This document shows, piece by piece, positions 7,571 to 14,416 of a DNA stretch of 22,456 bases (position 1 is the stretch's first letter; the number at the start of each line of letters is the position of its first letter). The notes beneath the pieces are model-generated. The model worked only from the letters and a program-made list of their open reading frames with translations, did no database searches and was not told where the DNA came from. Source of the stretch: a virus; the IMG/VR virus record IMGVR_UViG_3300030390_000115, positions 3,860 to 26,315 of that record, one strand, 5' to 3'. A program made the position numbers and the translations under genes.

Positions 7571-8668
7571 ATGACCAAAGCTAGAACTAACGCCTCTGCA
7601 TCACCAGCCGTAGGTCGTAACATGGTAATCAATGGTGCAATGAATGTGGCCCAGAGAAGTGCATCAGTGACAGGCTTGGGTGCAGCTTCTGGGTATTTTA
7701 CTTTAGATCGTTTTCAGATGAGTACAGATACTGGTGGTAATGCTACTGCAGGTAGATACACAATGACACAAACAGCAGATGGCCCTAATGGTATATCAGC
7801 TAATTGTTTAAAATTAGATTGTACAACAGCAGATACATCTATTGCTGCAGGTGAGCTACTTGCAATAGTTCAAAAGTTTGAAGGTCAAAACGTACAACGT
7901 ATAGGTAAGGGTATAGCTGGAGCAAAACAAATTACTGCAAGTTTTTACGTTAAAGGTAATGCTGCTGCAAATTATATGTTAGAAATAAAAGATACAGATA
8001 ATGGTAGAATAAATAGTAAACTATTTGCAGTTACTACAGATTGGAATCGTATAGAAGTAACTATACCTGCAGATGTAGACGATGGCTCTAGTGCTTTAAA
8101 CGATGATAATGCAACAAGTTTAGAGTTTAGAATATGGTTACATGCAGGTTCTAACTATACAAGTGGTACAGCATCTAATGTATGGGCAAATCAAACACAG
8201 GCTAATCGTGCTGCTGGAATAAGTAGTTTTTTTGACGCTACCACACGTACATTCTTCCTTACAGGCGTACAGTTGGAAGTAGGTCCAGTAGCTACAGAGT
8301 TTGAGCAAGAAGATTTTGGTGTTACGTTAGCTAAGTGTCAGAGGTACTTTTTCAAAGTTGAAGGAGCAAACGGCGATAGAGTGGGTATTGGTGGTTATGC
8401 AGTAGGTGCTAGTGAAGCAAGATTTGATTTTGTTATGCCAGTAAGTATGAGGGCTATTCCAACATTATCTGGCTCTGGCAATGCTCAGTTTGACGCTGCT
8501 GCTGATAGTGCTGATTTTGCCATTACTGATATGGTAATAGATGAAGCGCCAACTGGTATAGTTAGTAGCGTTGGATTACAAATAGCTTCGGGTAGTATGA
8601 CTGCTGGTCAGTCTGGTGGATTACGTTTTAGAAGTACTGGTACTTTAACCCTTACAGCGGAGCTTTAA
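7571..8668 (+). CDS. Tail fibre / carbohydrate-binding-type receptor protein
   Basis: A 365-residue protein with AAGGA nine bases before ATG. It has the layout of a widespread phage fibre type: an N-terminal NMVINGAMNVAQRS motif, an aromatic FTLDRFQMS turn, and a jelly-roll-like middle (about 60-240) with ITASFYVKGNAAANYMLEI, WNRIEVTIPAD and the strand FFLTGVQLEVGPVATEFE. From about 255, KCQRYFFKVEG leads into a C-terminal beta domain. The middle resembles carbohydrate-binding modules, so the protein probably binds surface glycans of the host. No catalytic residues for glycan cleavage are apparent. It lies between two small genes, and the following 59-aa gene begins two bases after its stop, suggesting joint translation. 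Confidence 0.7.
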   Translation: MTKARTNASASPAVGRNMVINGAMNVAQRSASVTGLGAASGYFTLDRFQMSTDTGGNATAGRYTMTQTADGPNGISANCLKLDCTTADTSIAAGELLAIVQKFEGQNVQRIGKGIAGAKQITASFYVKGNAAANYMLEIKDTDNGRINSKLFAVTTDWNRIEVTIPADVDDGSSALNDDNATSLEFRIWLHAGSNYTSGTASNVWANQTQANRAAGISSFFDATTRTFFLTGVQLEVGPVATEFEQEDFGVTLAKCQRYFFKVEGANGDRVGIGGYAVGASEARFDFVMPVSMRAIPTLSGSGNAQFDAAADSADFAITDMVIDEAPTGIVSSVGLQIASGSMTAGQSGGLRFRSTGTLTLTAEL

Positions 8669-8670
8669 CT

Positions 8671-8850
8671 ATGACTTATACATCATATCAATTTTATCCA
8701 GACTCACCATCAACAGGTGCAATTAGTTGTGTTAAAGGAACAGATTCTGATGGTAAAAAACATTGCATACCATTCAGTGATGGCAACACAGACTATCAAG
8801 AGTATCTTGAGTGGGTAGCTAAAGGCAACACAGCAGAGGATGCAGACTAA
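8671..8850 (+). CDS. 59-aa small protein in fibre cassette
   Basis: A short gene of 59 codons plus stop. ATG 8671 has CGGAG eight bases upstream, within the end of the preceding gene, and the TAA overlaps the next ATG (TAATG at 8848-8852), filling the gap between the 365-aa and 699-aa genes exactly. Both junctions support it as real. The protein starts MTYTSYQFYPDSPSTGAISC and ends with an acidic segment, TDYQEYLEWVAKGNTAEDAD, of a type I recall from small proteins in marine phage fibre regions. It has two cysteines (20 and 32) and no membrane segment. The function is unknown; a fibre adaptor or assembly partner is possible. Confidence 0.7.
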   Translation: MTYTSYQFYPDSPSTGAISCVKGTDSDGKKHCIPFSDGNTDYQEYLEWVAKGNTAEDAD

Positions 8851-8866
8851 TGGCAGGTTATTTAGG
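8847..8866 (+). repeat. Duplicated gene-start sequence, copy 2
   Basis: This is the second copy of CTAATGGCAGG followed after one base by TAT-x-TAGG, here at the start of the 699-aa fibre (copy 1 at 5910-5929). The match covers the stop codon of the upstream gene, the start codon and the first codons; the proteins then diverge. Confidence 0.6.
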
Positions 8867-10949
8867 ATCAGTACCAGTACCACAGGCTACGCAGCACAGA
8901 GAGAGCTTTACCTGTACTGAAGGACAGACTACGTTTAACACTGCAGGTTACACACCTCAGTTTGTGGATGTGTACCTCAATGGTTCTCACCTAAGTCCTG
9001 CTGACTTCACAGCTAGTAATGGTAGTGATGTCGTATTAGGTGTAGCTGCCAGTGCAGACGATGTGTGTGACATCATAAGTTATACACCATTTGAGGTAGC
9101 TAACCAGACGTTTACGGGTGACTTTAAAGTAGATGGTACTACATTTAATGTTGACAGCACTAATAATCGCATCGGTATTGGTACTGCAAGTCCTGCTACT
9201 GTTTTGCATATAGAAGGAACTGATGCACAAGACGTAGATTTAAGAAGAACAGGAACTCTGTCTAATAATAATAGAATAGGGCAAATTATGTTTAGGAATG
9301 ATGCTGATAGTGTAGCATCAGTTAATGCCTTTAGAGAATCTGCAGAGGATGATGCATATTTAACTTTAAACACACAACCATCTGGGGGTTCTTTATCAGA
9401 AAGACTCCGCATATCATCTACTGGCACAGTTCTCGTTGCAACTGGTTCTGACCTTGTTACAAACTCAGCCAGTGGAACCACAAATACTCGTATCGGAACA
9501 AACGCAGGAGACAGCATCGTTGCCTCTAACGCAGGGGTAAACAATGTTCTAATCGGAGTAAACGCAGGTACGGCACTAGATTCAGGTGACTCAAATATTG
9601 CCATTGGCTATCATGCATTAAAAACAGAAGATGATCATGGAGGCAATATTGCTATTGGGTCAGAGGCTCTACAAACTTTAGACGTAGGGGCTGATGGATT
9701 TAACATAGCCATTGGAAATAATGCTGGAAACGATCTCCAAACAGGACTGCGTAATGTAATTATTGGAACCAGTGCAGCAGAAGAAGCAACCACCATGGAT
9801 GACTGCGTATTTATTGGTCATAATGCTGGTGGCGATGGAGTTGTATCAGGAAACGGAAACGTTGGCATTGGTAAGGACGCAGGGGCTTCACTTGTTGCTG
9901 GACATTCAAATGTCATACTAGGTAGAGATGCAGGGCAAGCCTCAAGCACGGCATTTCAAAACGTCTTTATTGGCGAGGATGCAGGGTTCACAAATGTTGG
10001 TGGAGACACAAATACATTTGTGGGGTCGGATTGTGGATACTTAAATACAGGGGATGGAAACACCTATATAGGCAAGAACTCTGGCGAAGCTATGACCACT
10101 GGGTCTGAAAATACAATTATTGGCTCCTACAACGGAAACCAAGATAGCTTGGACATTCGCACCGCAAGCAATCGTGTTGCAATATCAGATGGTGATGGCA
10201 ATATTTGTTTATATGGAGACAATAACTCCCAAGCATTTTTTGGTGATATGGACTTAGATACTGATGGAGCTAACTTAAATGTAAATGCTACTGGCAGTTC
10301 AATGGCAGGGAATTTTTACCAAGATAATAATAATGACATTGTTCTTGTTAAAATGAGACACGCTTTTGCCACGGGTAGTCAAAAAGCAACCATGATTCAA
10401 TTTCAACAAGATAACGGCAATGAAGACGGTAGTATTAAAACTAGTGGAAGTGCAACAGAGTACAATACTTCATCAGATTACCGCCTAAAAGAAAACGTAG
10501 ATTACTCATGGGATGCAACAACTCGCCTCAAAAAACTTAAACCAGTTAGATTTAACTTTATATTAGACGAGACAAATACTTTAGTAGATGGTTTTCTAGC
10601 GCATGAAGCAGCGGAAGCTGTACCAGCGGCTGTTGATGGTGTAAAAGATGCTACTCATGTTGTTGCAAATGTTGTGTTGTCTGCAAGTGATGAAGTTATT
10701 TCTCAAGGAGTAACAAAAGAATCTTGGACAAAAAGAAAAGCAGATATTCTTTACACAGAAAATGATATTATTCCTGACGGTAAGTCTGTTGGTGATGTTA
10801 GGAAAGTTGCAAAATTTCCTTCAGACAGTACATGGGTTGCAACTCGCACTCTCCCAAAACACCAACAAATAGACCACTCTAAAATTGTGCCTTTGTTGGT
10901 TAAAACAATACTCGAATTAGAAGCTCGTATAACAGCATTAGAAGGATAA
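8850..10949 (+). CDS. Tail fibre/spike with beta-roll repeats and S74 self-cleaving chaperone
   Basis: A 699-residue protein with a clear modular plan. Residues 1-10 (MAGYLGSVPV) are a short anchor; about 15-85 form a beta adaptor domain (GYTPQFVDVYLNGSHLSPAD); about 90-200 a shaft (IGIGTASPATVLHIEG). Residues 213-429 hold thirteen (V/I)xIGxxAG-type units, mostly 17 residues apart, typical of left-handed beta-roll heads of trimeric adhesins. From 538 comes the intramolecular chaperone (peptidase S74, endosialidase type): S541-S542-D-Y-R-L-K-E-N, where Ser542 is the probable self-cleavage nucleophile. The remaining 158 residues end in a coiled coil (IVPLLVKTILELEARITALE). In this family the chaperone drives trimer folding and is cut off. 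Bases about 9470-10250 use more GGA/GGG glycine codons than the flanks, pointing to a transferred repeat module. Confidence 0.85.
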   Translation: MAGYLGSVPVPQATQHRESFTCTEGQTTFNTAGYTPQFVDVYLNGSHLSPADFTASNGSDVVLGVAASADDVCDIISYTPFEVANQTFTGDFKVDGTTFNVDSTNNRIGIGTASPATVLHIEGTDAQDVDLRRTGTLSNNNRIGQIMFRNDADSVASVNAFRESAEDDAYLTLNTQPSGGSLSERLRISSTGTVLVATGSDLVTNSASGTTNTRIGTNAGDSIVASNAGVNNVLIGVNAGTALDSGDSNIAIGYHALKTEDDHGGNIAIGSEALQTLDVGADGFNIAIGNNAGNDLQTGLRNVIIGTSAAEEATTMDDCVFIGHNAGGDGVVSGNGNVGIGKDAGASLVAGHSNVILGRDAGQASSTAFQNVFIGEDAGFTNVGGDTNTFVGSDCGYLNTGDGNTYIGKNSGEAMTTGSENTIIGSYNGNQDSLDIRTASNRVAISDGDGNICLYGDNNSQAFFGDMDLDTDGANLNVNATGSSMAGNFYQDNNNDIVLVKMRHAFATGSQKATMIQFQQDNGNEDGSIKTSGSATEYNTSSDYRLKENVDYSWDATTRLKKLKPVRFNFILDETNTLVDGFLAHEAAEAVPAAVDGVKDATHVVANVVLSASDEVISQGVTKESWTKRKADILYTENDIIPDGKSVGDVRKVAKFPSDSTWVATRTLPKHQQIDHSKIVPLLVKTILELEARITALEG
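9483..10133 (+). repeat. Thirteen 17-residue beta-roll repeats
   Basis: Residues about 212-428 of the 699-aa fibre repeat a core of (V/I)-x-I-G-x-x-A-G, with the core starting near residues 213, 233, 250, 267, 286, 303, 320, 338, 355, 372, 389, 406 and 422. Spacing is 16-20 residues and usually 17. Asn often precedes the core. The pattern fits one turn of a left-handed beta-roll per repeat, as in YadA-like heads. Confidence 0.8.
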
Positions 10950-10952
10950 GAT

Positions 10953-11348
10953 ATGGCAATTACATTCACATGGTCTGTAAAAGAAATGCACAAAGTCACT
11001 GCAACAGGTGCAGTATATAGGGTTGATTGGTCTTGCAGTGGCGTAGATGCTGACACTGAGGTAAGCCACAGTCGGTCAGGGTCATACAATCATACAACTT
11101 CAGTTACTACTGAGGTTGTTTCTACTAGCAAGCATAACGTAGAGACAACTCAATCAATCACAAAGGTTTCCAATGCCACACCTGACCATACTGCATCAGG
11201 GTTCACACCATACGCAGACTTAACTAAAGCAGATGTGCTAGCTTGGTGTAAGGCTGACGGTGTAGGCACAGAGAATGAAGCTCTTATAACAAAGTCAATC
11301 AACACTAAGATAGCTGCTCAAGCAAACTCCACAGGACTACCTTGGTAA
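10953..11348 (+). CDS. Small virion-associated protein, marine phage family
   Basis: A 131-residue soluble protein with AAGGA seven bases before ATG 10953. Residues 1-70 are beta-rich (ITFTWSVKEMHKV, AVYRVDWSCSG), with Trp/Tyr in alternate positions. The C-terminal half holds GFTPYADLTKADVLAWCKAD, then a helix, and ends AAQANSTGLPW. I recall this plan, with the FTPYADLT and ...PW terminus, from uncharacterised proteins near marine phage fibre genes. It follows the S74 fibre by three bases and its stop overlaps the next start (TAATG). It could be a fibre or assembly component; no enzymatic motif is visible. Confidence 0.65.
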   Translation: MAITFTWSVKEMHKVTATGAVYRVDWSCSGVDADTEVSHSRSGSYNHTTSVTTEVVSTSKHNVETTQSITKVSNATPDHTASGFTPYADLTKADVLAWCKADGVGTENEALITKSINTKIAAQANSTGLPW

Positions 11349-11617
11349 TGGCTGACGGATGGCATCTCTCTAAGTCTGTACCTGCTACATTTGTACTAGC
11401 TATCGTTGTACAAACTGTAGGTCTTGTATGGTATATGTCATCACTAGATGCAAATGTAACAACCAATGCCCGTGAGATAGCTAGGCATGAGATACGAATC
11501 AATGAAATAGAAAAGACAGCACAACTACAAGCTGTAATGCTAGGACGCATTGATGAAAACATAAAGGCAATAAGAGATGCAGTAGATAAGATGCAAGTTA
11601 TTAACTCTGCTAGATAA
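11348..11617 (+). CDS. Small membrane protein with one TM helix and coiled coil
   Basis: An 89-residue protein starting at the ATG that overlaps the upstream TAA; a TTG six bases earlier in frame is not needed. A short N-terminal stretch (MADGWHLSKS) is followed by one hydrophobic helix, VPATFVLAIVVQTVGLVWYM (residues 11-30). A highly charged region of about 55 residues with heptad-like spacing follows (REIARHEIRINEIEKTAQLQ, GRIDENIKAIRDAVDKM) and should form a coiled coil. One TM plus coiled coil, N-in/C-out, is the layout of inner-membrane spanins. Similar short proteins are also annotated as holin-like in phages of marine bacteria. Lying between virion and lysis-type genes, it is a candidate lysis or virion-membrane protein. 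Confidence 0.6.
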   Translation: MADGWHLSKSVPATFVLAIVVQTVGLVWYMSSLDANVTTNAREIARHEIRINEIEKTAQLQAVMLGRIDENIKAIRDAVDKMQVINSAR

Positions 11618-11631
11618 TAAGGTAGTTTAAT

Positions 11632-12102
11632 ATGGATCCTTTTACAGCAATGGCTGCAGCTACAACTGCGTTCAAAGGAATAAAGAAGGCCGTTGAGGTA
11701 GGTAAAGACATCTCATCTATAGGTAGCACACTATCTACTTGGTCTAAAGCAGTAAGTGACATGGACTTTCTTGATGAGAAGGCTAAGAAGCCTCCGATGT
11801 ACAAGATGTTTACTAACAATCAAGCTAATGCTTTAGACATATGGACAAAGAAACAGAAGCTCAAGGAGATGAGGACAGAACTAAAGGAGTATATCTCTTT
11901 TGTTTATGGACCATCAGCTTGGAAAGAGATAGTAAAGATAGAAGCAGAGCAACGTAAAGCACAACGTGATGCAGTATACGCCAAGCAAGAGTTTATAGAT
12001 AGTTGTATTAATGGTGTACTAATAACTATAATGGTACTGGCAGGTATAGGTGCAACAATTGTTTTACTATATGTAATAGGTTCGCAGCAAGGCAAATGGT
12101 AA
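11632..12102 (+). CDS. Tail-anchored membrane protein, marine phage family
   Basis: A 156-residue protein with AAGG nine bases before ATG. Residues 1-45 are a helical, Ala/Ile-rich start (MDPFTAMAAATTAFKGIKKA) with an amphipathic character. Residues 57-120 form charged helices (WTKKQKLKEMRTELKEYI, then YGPSAWKEIVKIEAEQRK). Residues 127-149 make a clear transmembrane helix near the C-terminus (NGVLITIMVLAGIGATIVLL), leaving a seven-residue tail. Proteins with this plan, including the Trp-containing middle motif, occur widely in marine phages, but I know of no assigned function. As it follows another single-TM protein, the pair might act in lysis or at the host membrane during DNA entry. The membrane segment is seen directly; the role is inferred. 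Confidence 0.6.
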   Translation: MDPFTAMAAATTAFKGIKKAVEVGKDISSIGSTLSTWSKAVSDMDFLDEKAKKPPMYKMFTNNQANALDIWTKKQKLKEMRTELKEYISFVYGPSAWKEIVKIEAEQRKAQRDAVYAKQEFIDSCINGVLITIMVLAGIGATIVLLYVIGSQQGKW

Positions 12103-12122
12103 CAACTGTAACAATAAGTTAC

Positions 12123-12150
12123 TTGACAATAAAAACATAACGAGTATACT
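12123..12150 (+). promoter_or_regulatory. Near-consensus sigma70 promoter before the internal-protein cluster
   Basis: TTGACA (12123-12128, perfect -35), a 16-base AT-rich spacer and TATACT (12145-12150, five of six -10) lie in one of the few intergenic gaps. Transcription would begin near 12157, giving a leader of about 27 bases to ATG 12184. A small inverted repeat, GTAAC-AATAA-GTTAC (12108-12122), abuts the -35 box. Use by host RNA polymerase is inferred from the hexamers. Confidence 0.6.
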
Positions 12151-12170
12151 TTGTCGTATGACAATAAAAA
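12124..12170 (+). repeat. 12-base direct repeat flanking promoter
   Basis: TGACAATAAAAA occurs at 12124-12135, overlapping the -35 box, and again at 12159-12170 in the predicted leader, 35 bases apart. It could be a pair of binding sites for a phage regulator or a chance repeat in AT-rich DNA. Confidence 0.4.
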
Positions 12171-12183
12171 GAAAGATAAAAGA

Positions 12184-14196
12184 ATGATGCAGTTTCAAGG
12201 ATTTAAACCAGAAGCACAAAAGCGTATTGCTGGTAAACTAGGTTACACTGGTGACATGTCTGACTTTGATGGGTACTTAGAACAGAACCCAGATGCAAAG
12301 CAACAGATGGACATGTATAATCAACAAGCTGTAAAGATGATGCAAGGTGGTATGGTACGTAAACAGTTTGCTCCCGGTGGTGTTGTACCTCAAATTAAAA
12401 AAGATACTATTGATCGTATGGCTACAGGTGCTGTACCTGCAGGTGCAGAAGTTAAAGGCGTAGGTATAGATGAAGATAATTTAAAAGATACATTTATTTC
12501 TACATCTCAACAGAATCAAGGTATTAGAGATGCATCTGGTAATGTTGTTGGTGGAACTATAACACAACAACAACAACTTACACCCGGACAAGTAGCAGAA
12601 AGGATGCGAACAGATGGTGGTGGTGCAACAGCATCAGTAGTAGAGGGAGTACGTGGTACTGCCCCTACTGTAGCACAGGCATCTGATACAGATACGGATG
12701 CAACAGATGCTAATTTAATTAATACAGATGATCTTCGTATGGCACAAGACGATGTAAAAGAAGATGTATTAGATAAACAAAAAACAGCTAAACTTACAAC
12801 TACAAAAGATTCAGACTCTATGCTTAGAGCTTCGCAGTCTGAAAAAGATTTATTAGGTAATGTTAAAACTAGTGTATCTAATTTAGATGCTGCGCAAGGT
12901 AGTGCAATAAAAGTTAACTCACCTGCCGCACGACAGATACAAGACGGAGAAATAATTGACGGAGTAGCGGATGCAGAAAAGGCAGCTAAGTTTACTGAAC
13001 AGATACAAGCTGCAGAATCTACTCCTTCTAAACAAGCTACAGTAAAAGGGCAGCTTGAAGGTTTGATGCAAGACTTTGAAGGTGGTGAAACACCTGCATG
13101 GGCTGCAGGAGCCATGAGAGCCGCTACAACAGCTATGGCACAACGTGGGCTAGGTGCAAGTAGCATGGCAGGACAGGCTCTTATACAGGCCGCTATGGAG
13201 TCCTCACTGCCTATTGCTATGGCTGATGCTCAGACTGTTGCAGGGTTTGAAATGGCTAACCTTAGTAATAGACAACAAAGGTCTATGCTTGCTGCACAAC
13301 AACGTGCTACATTTATGGGGCAAGAGTTTGATCAAGACTTCCAATCACGTGTAGCTAACTCTGCAAGAATTGGTGACATAGCTAACATGAACTTTACTGC
13401 AGATCAACAAATTGCATTAGAGAATAGTCGTGCAGCAAATACAATGGAACTTGCAAATACATCTAACAAGCAAGCCCTTGTAATGGGTGAAGCTGCAGCA
13501 CTTGCAAACTTAGATATGGCTAATCTTAGTAACAGACAACAAGCTGCAGTACAAAATGCTCAAACTTTTTTGTCTACAGATATGGCTAACTTATCTAATG
13601 AACAACAAGTTGAATTGTTTAAAGGTCAGACACGTTCACAGTCATTGTTTAGTGATCAAGCTGCAGAAAATGCAGCACTACAATTTAATGCTACAAGTAA
13701 AAACCAAACGGATCAATTCTTTTCTAATCTAAAAGTTCAGAACAATCAATTTAATACAGCACAAGATAATGCAATGCGACAGTTTAATGCTGGCGATGAA
13801 AGTGCAATGAGTAAATTTAATGCAGAGGTAGCTAATCAACGTGATCAGTTTAATGCAACTAATTCTTTAGTAGTAGCACAAGCTAATGCAGGATGGCGTA
13901 GAGAAATTGCAACTGCAGAAACTGCAACTATAAATAGAGTTAATGAAATTAATGCAGCTAATGTACTTGCCACTTCTAATCAAGGATACGCTAACCTTTG
14001 GCAAGAGCATGGTGATCTTATGGAGTGGGCGTGGACTTCTGCAGAAGGTGAACGTGACAGACAAAATGCTGTAACACTTAGTCACTTAGCTGCAGGTAGA
14101 GAAAGAACACAAGCAGAGTACGAAGCTGACCTTGCTTCCTCTAGCGCAATAGGCGACTTTGTAGGTAAGTTGTTACTTGGAAGTTTTGGATTTTAA
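12184..14196 (+). CDS. Candidate internal virion (DNA-ejection) protein with hendecad repeats
   Basis: The start chosen is ATG 12184 (670 aa). A TTG at 12151 would extend it by 11 residues but lies at the predicted promoter start point, so it would not be transcribed from that promoter. The Shine-Dalgarno sequence is weak at both. The protein begins MMQFQGFKPEAQKRIAGKLG, then Met/Gln-rich sequence with GGMVRKQFAPGG. A polar, probably disordered stretch (about 65-290) leads to a hydrophobic Ala/Met-rich segment (AAGAMRAATTAMAQRGLGAS, MAGQALIQAAMESSLPIAMA). Bases 13246-13905 encode ten 22-residue helical repeats (MANLSNRQQ and QFNA units), and the end has Trp-rich WAWTSAEGER and GKLLLGSFGF. Long amphipathic 11-residue repeats fit a protein that inserts in or spans membranes during DNA entry. 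Families like this occur in marine phages without assigned function. Confidence 0.65.
   Translation: MMQFQGFKPEAQKRIAGKLGYTGDMSDFDGYLEQNPDAKQQMDMYNQQAVKMMQGGMVRKQFAPGGVVPQIKKDTIDRMATGAVPAGAEVKGVGIDEDNLKDTFISTSQQNQGIRDASGNVVGGTITQQQQLTPGQVAERMRTDGGGATASVVEGVRGTAPTVAQASDTDTDATDANLINTDDLRMAQDDVKEDVLDKQKTAKLTTTKDSDSMLRASQSEKDLLGNVKTSVSNLDAAQGSAIKVNSPAARQIQDGEIIDGVADAEKAAKFTEQIQAAESTPSKQATVKGQLEGLMQDFEGGETPAWAAGAMRAATTAMAQRGLGASSMAGQALIQAAMESSLPIAMADAQTVAGFEMANLSNRQQRSMLAAQQRATFMGQEFDQDFQSRVANSARIGDIANMNFTADQQIALENSRAANTMELANTSNKQALVMGEAAALANLDMANLSNRQQAAVQNAQTFLSTDMANLSNEQQVELFKGQTRSQSLFSDQAAENAALQFNATSKNQTDQFFSNLKVQNNQFNTAQDNAMRQFNAGDESAMSKFNAEVANQRDQFNATNSLVVAQANAGWRREIATAETATINRVNEINAANVLATSNQGYANLWQEHGDLMEWAWTSAEGERDRQNAVTLSHLAAGRERTQAEYEADLASSSAIGDFVGKLLLGSFGF
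13246..13905 (+). repeat. 22-residue (2 x 11) helical repeats in the 670-aa protein
   Basis: From FEMANLSNRQQ onward the protein can be written in rows of 22 residues with good register: rows starting FEMANLSNRQQ, LDMANLSNRQQ and TDMANLSNEQQ are 88 and 22 residues apart. In the last four rows an 11-residue unit shows: ALQFNATSKNQ, TDQFFSNLKVQ, NNQFNTAQDNA, MRQFNAGDESA, MSKFNAEVANQ, RDQFNATNSLV. Position 4 is nearly always Phe and position 5 mostly Asn. An 11-residue period gives almost exactly three helix turns. Confidence 0.8.
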
Positions 14197-14215
14197 ATTA
14201 GTATAGGAGAATAAC

Positions 14216-14416
14216 ATGTCGTTACAAGGACAGGCAAGAACAGCTTACAAAAATTATATGGATAAAGTTATGACTAATACTTCTAGGGTAGAAGAACCTA
14301 CATCTGGTGGTTTGATGGATAGAAATAGACCAGTAGAAGAAGATACAAAAACAGATTATTTGTTAGATCAATTTAAACAATTACAAAAAATGAGAGCAGG
14401 TTTAAGAAATGGCTAA
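14216..14416 (+). CDS. Small charged protein of internal-protein cluster
   Basis: A 66-residue protein with a good ribosome site (AGGAG, seven bases before ATG). It is highly charged and probably helical at both ends (QARTAYKNYMDKVM; TDYLLDQFKQLQKMRAGLRN) with a Pro/Gly-containing acidic linker between (EEPTSGGLMDRNRPVEED). It has no membrane segment. Its last eight bases overlap the start of the next gene (ATGGCTAA), indicating coupling to the 168-aa protein. It sits among large putative internal virion proteins and could be a small assembly or scaffold partner. I do not recognise a family. Confidence 0.55.
   Translation: MSLQGQARTAYKNYMDKVMTNTSRVEEPTSGGLMDRNRPVEEDTKTDYLLDQFKQLQKMRAGLRNG

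Noticed and set aside
11342-11347. TTG start six bases before ATG for the 89-aa membrane protein
   Set aside because: ATG 11348 forms the same TAATG overlap seen at four other junctions in this window; the TTG adds only two residues and has no ribosome site.
12151-12183. TTG start extending the 670-aa protein by 11 residues
   Set aside because: It abuts the -10 box of a near-consensus promoter, so would be outside or at the very end of the transcript; recognisable sequence begins at the later ATG.
12516-13166. 216-codon open frame on the minus strand
   Set aside because: It lies wholly inside the 670-aa gene, has a Ser/Ala/Cys-rich composition typical of antisense frames, and no ribosome site or family pattern.
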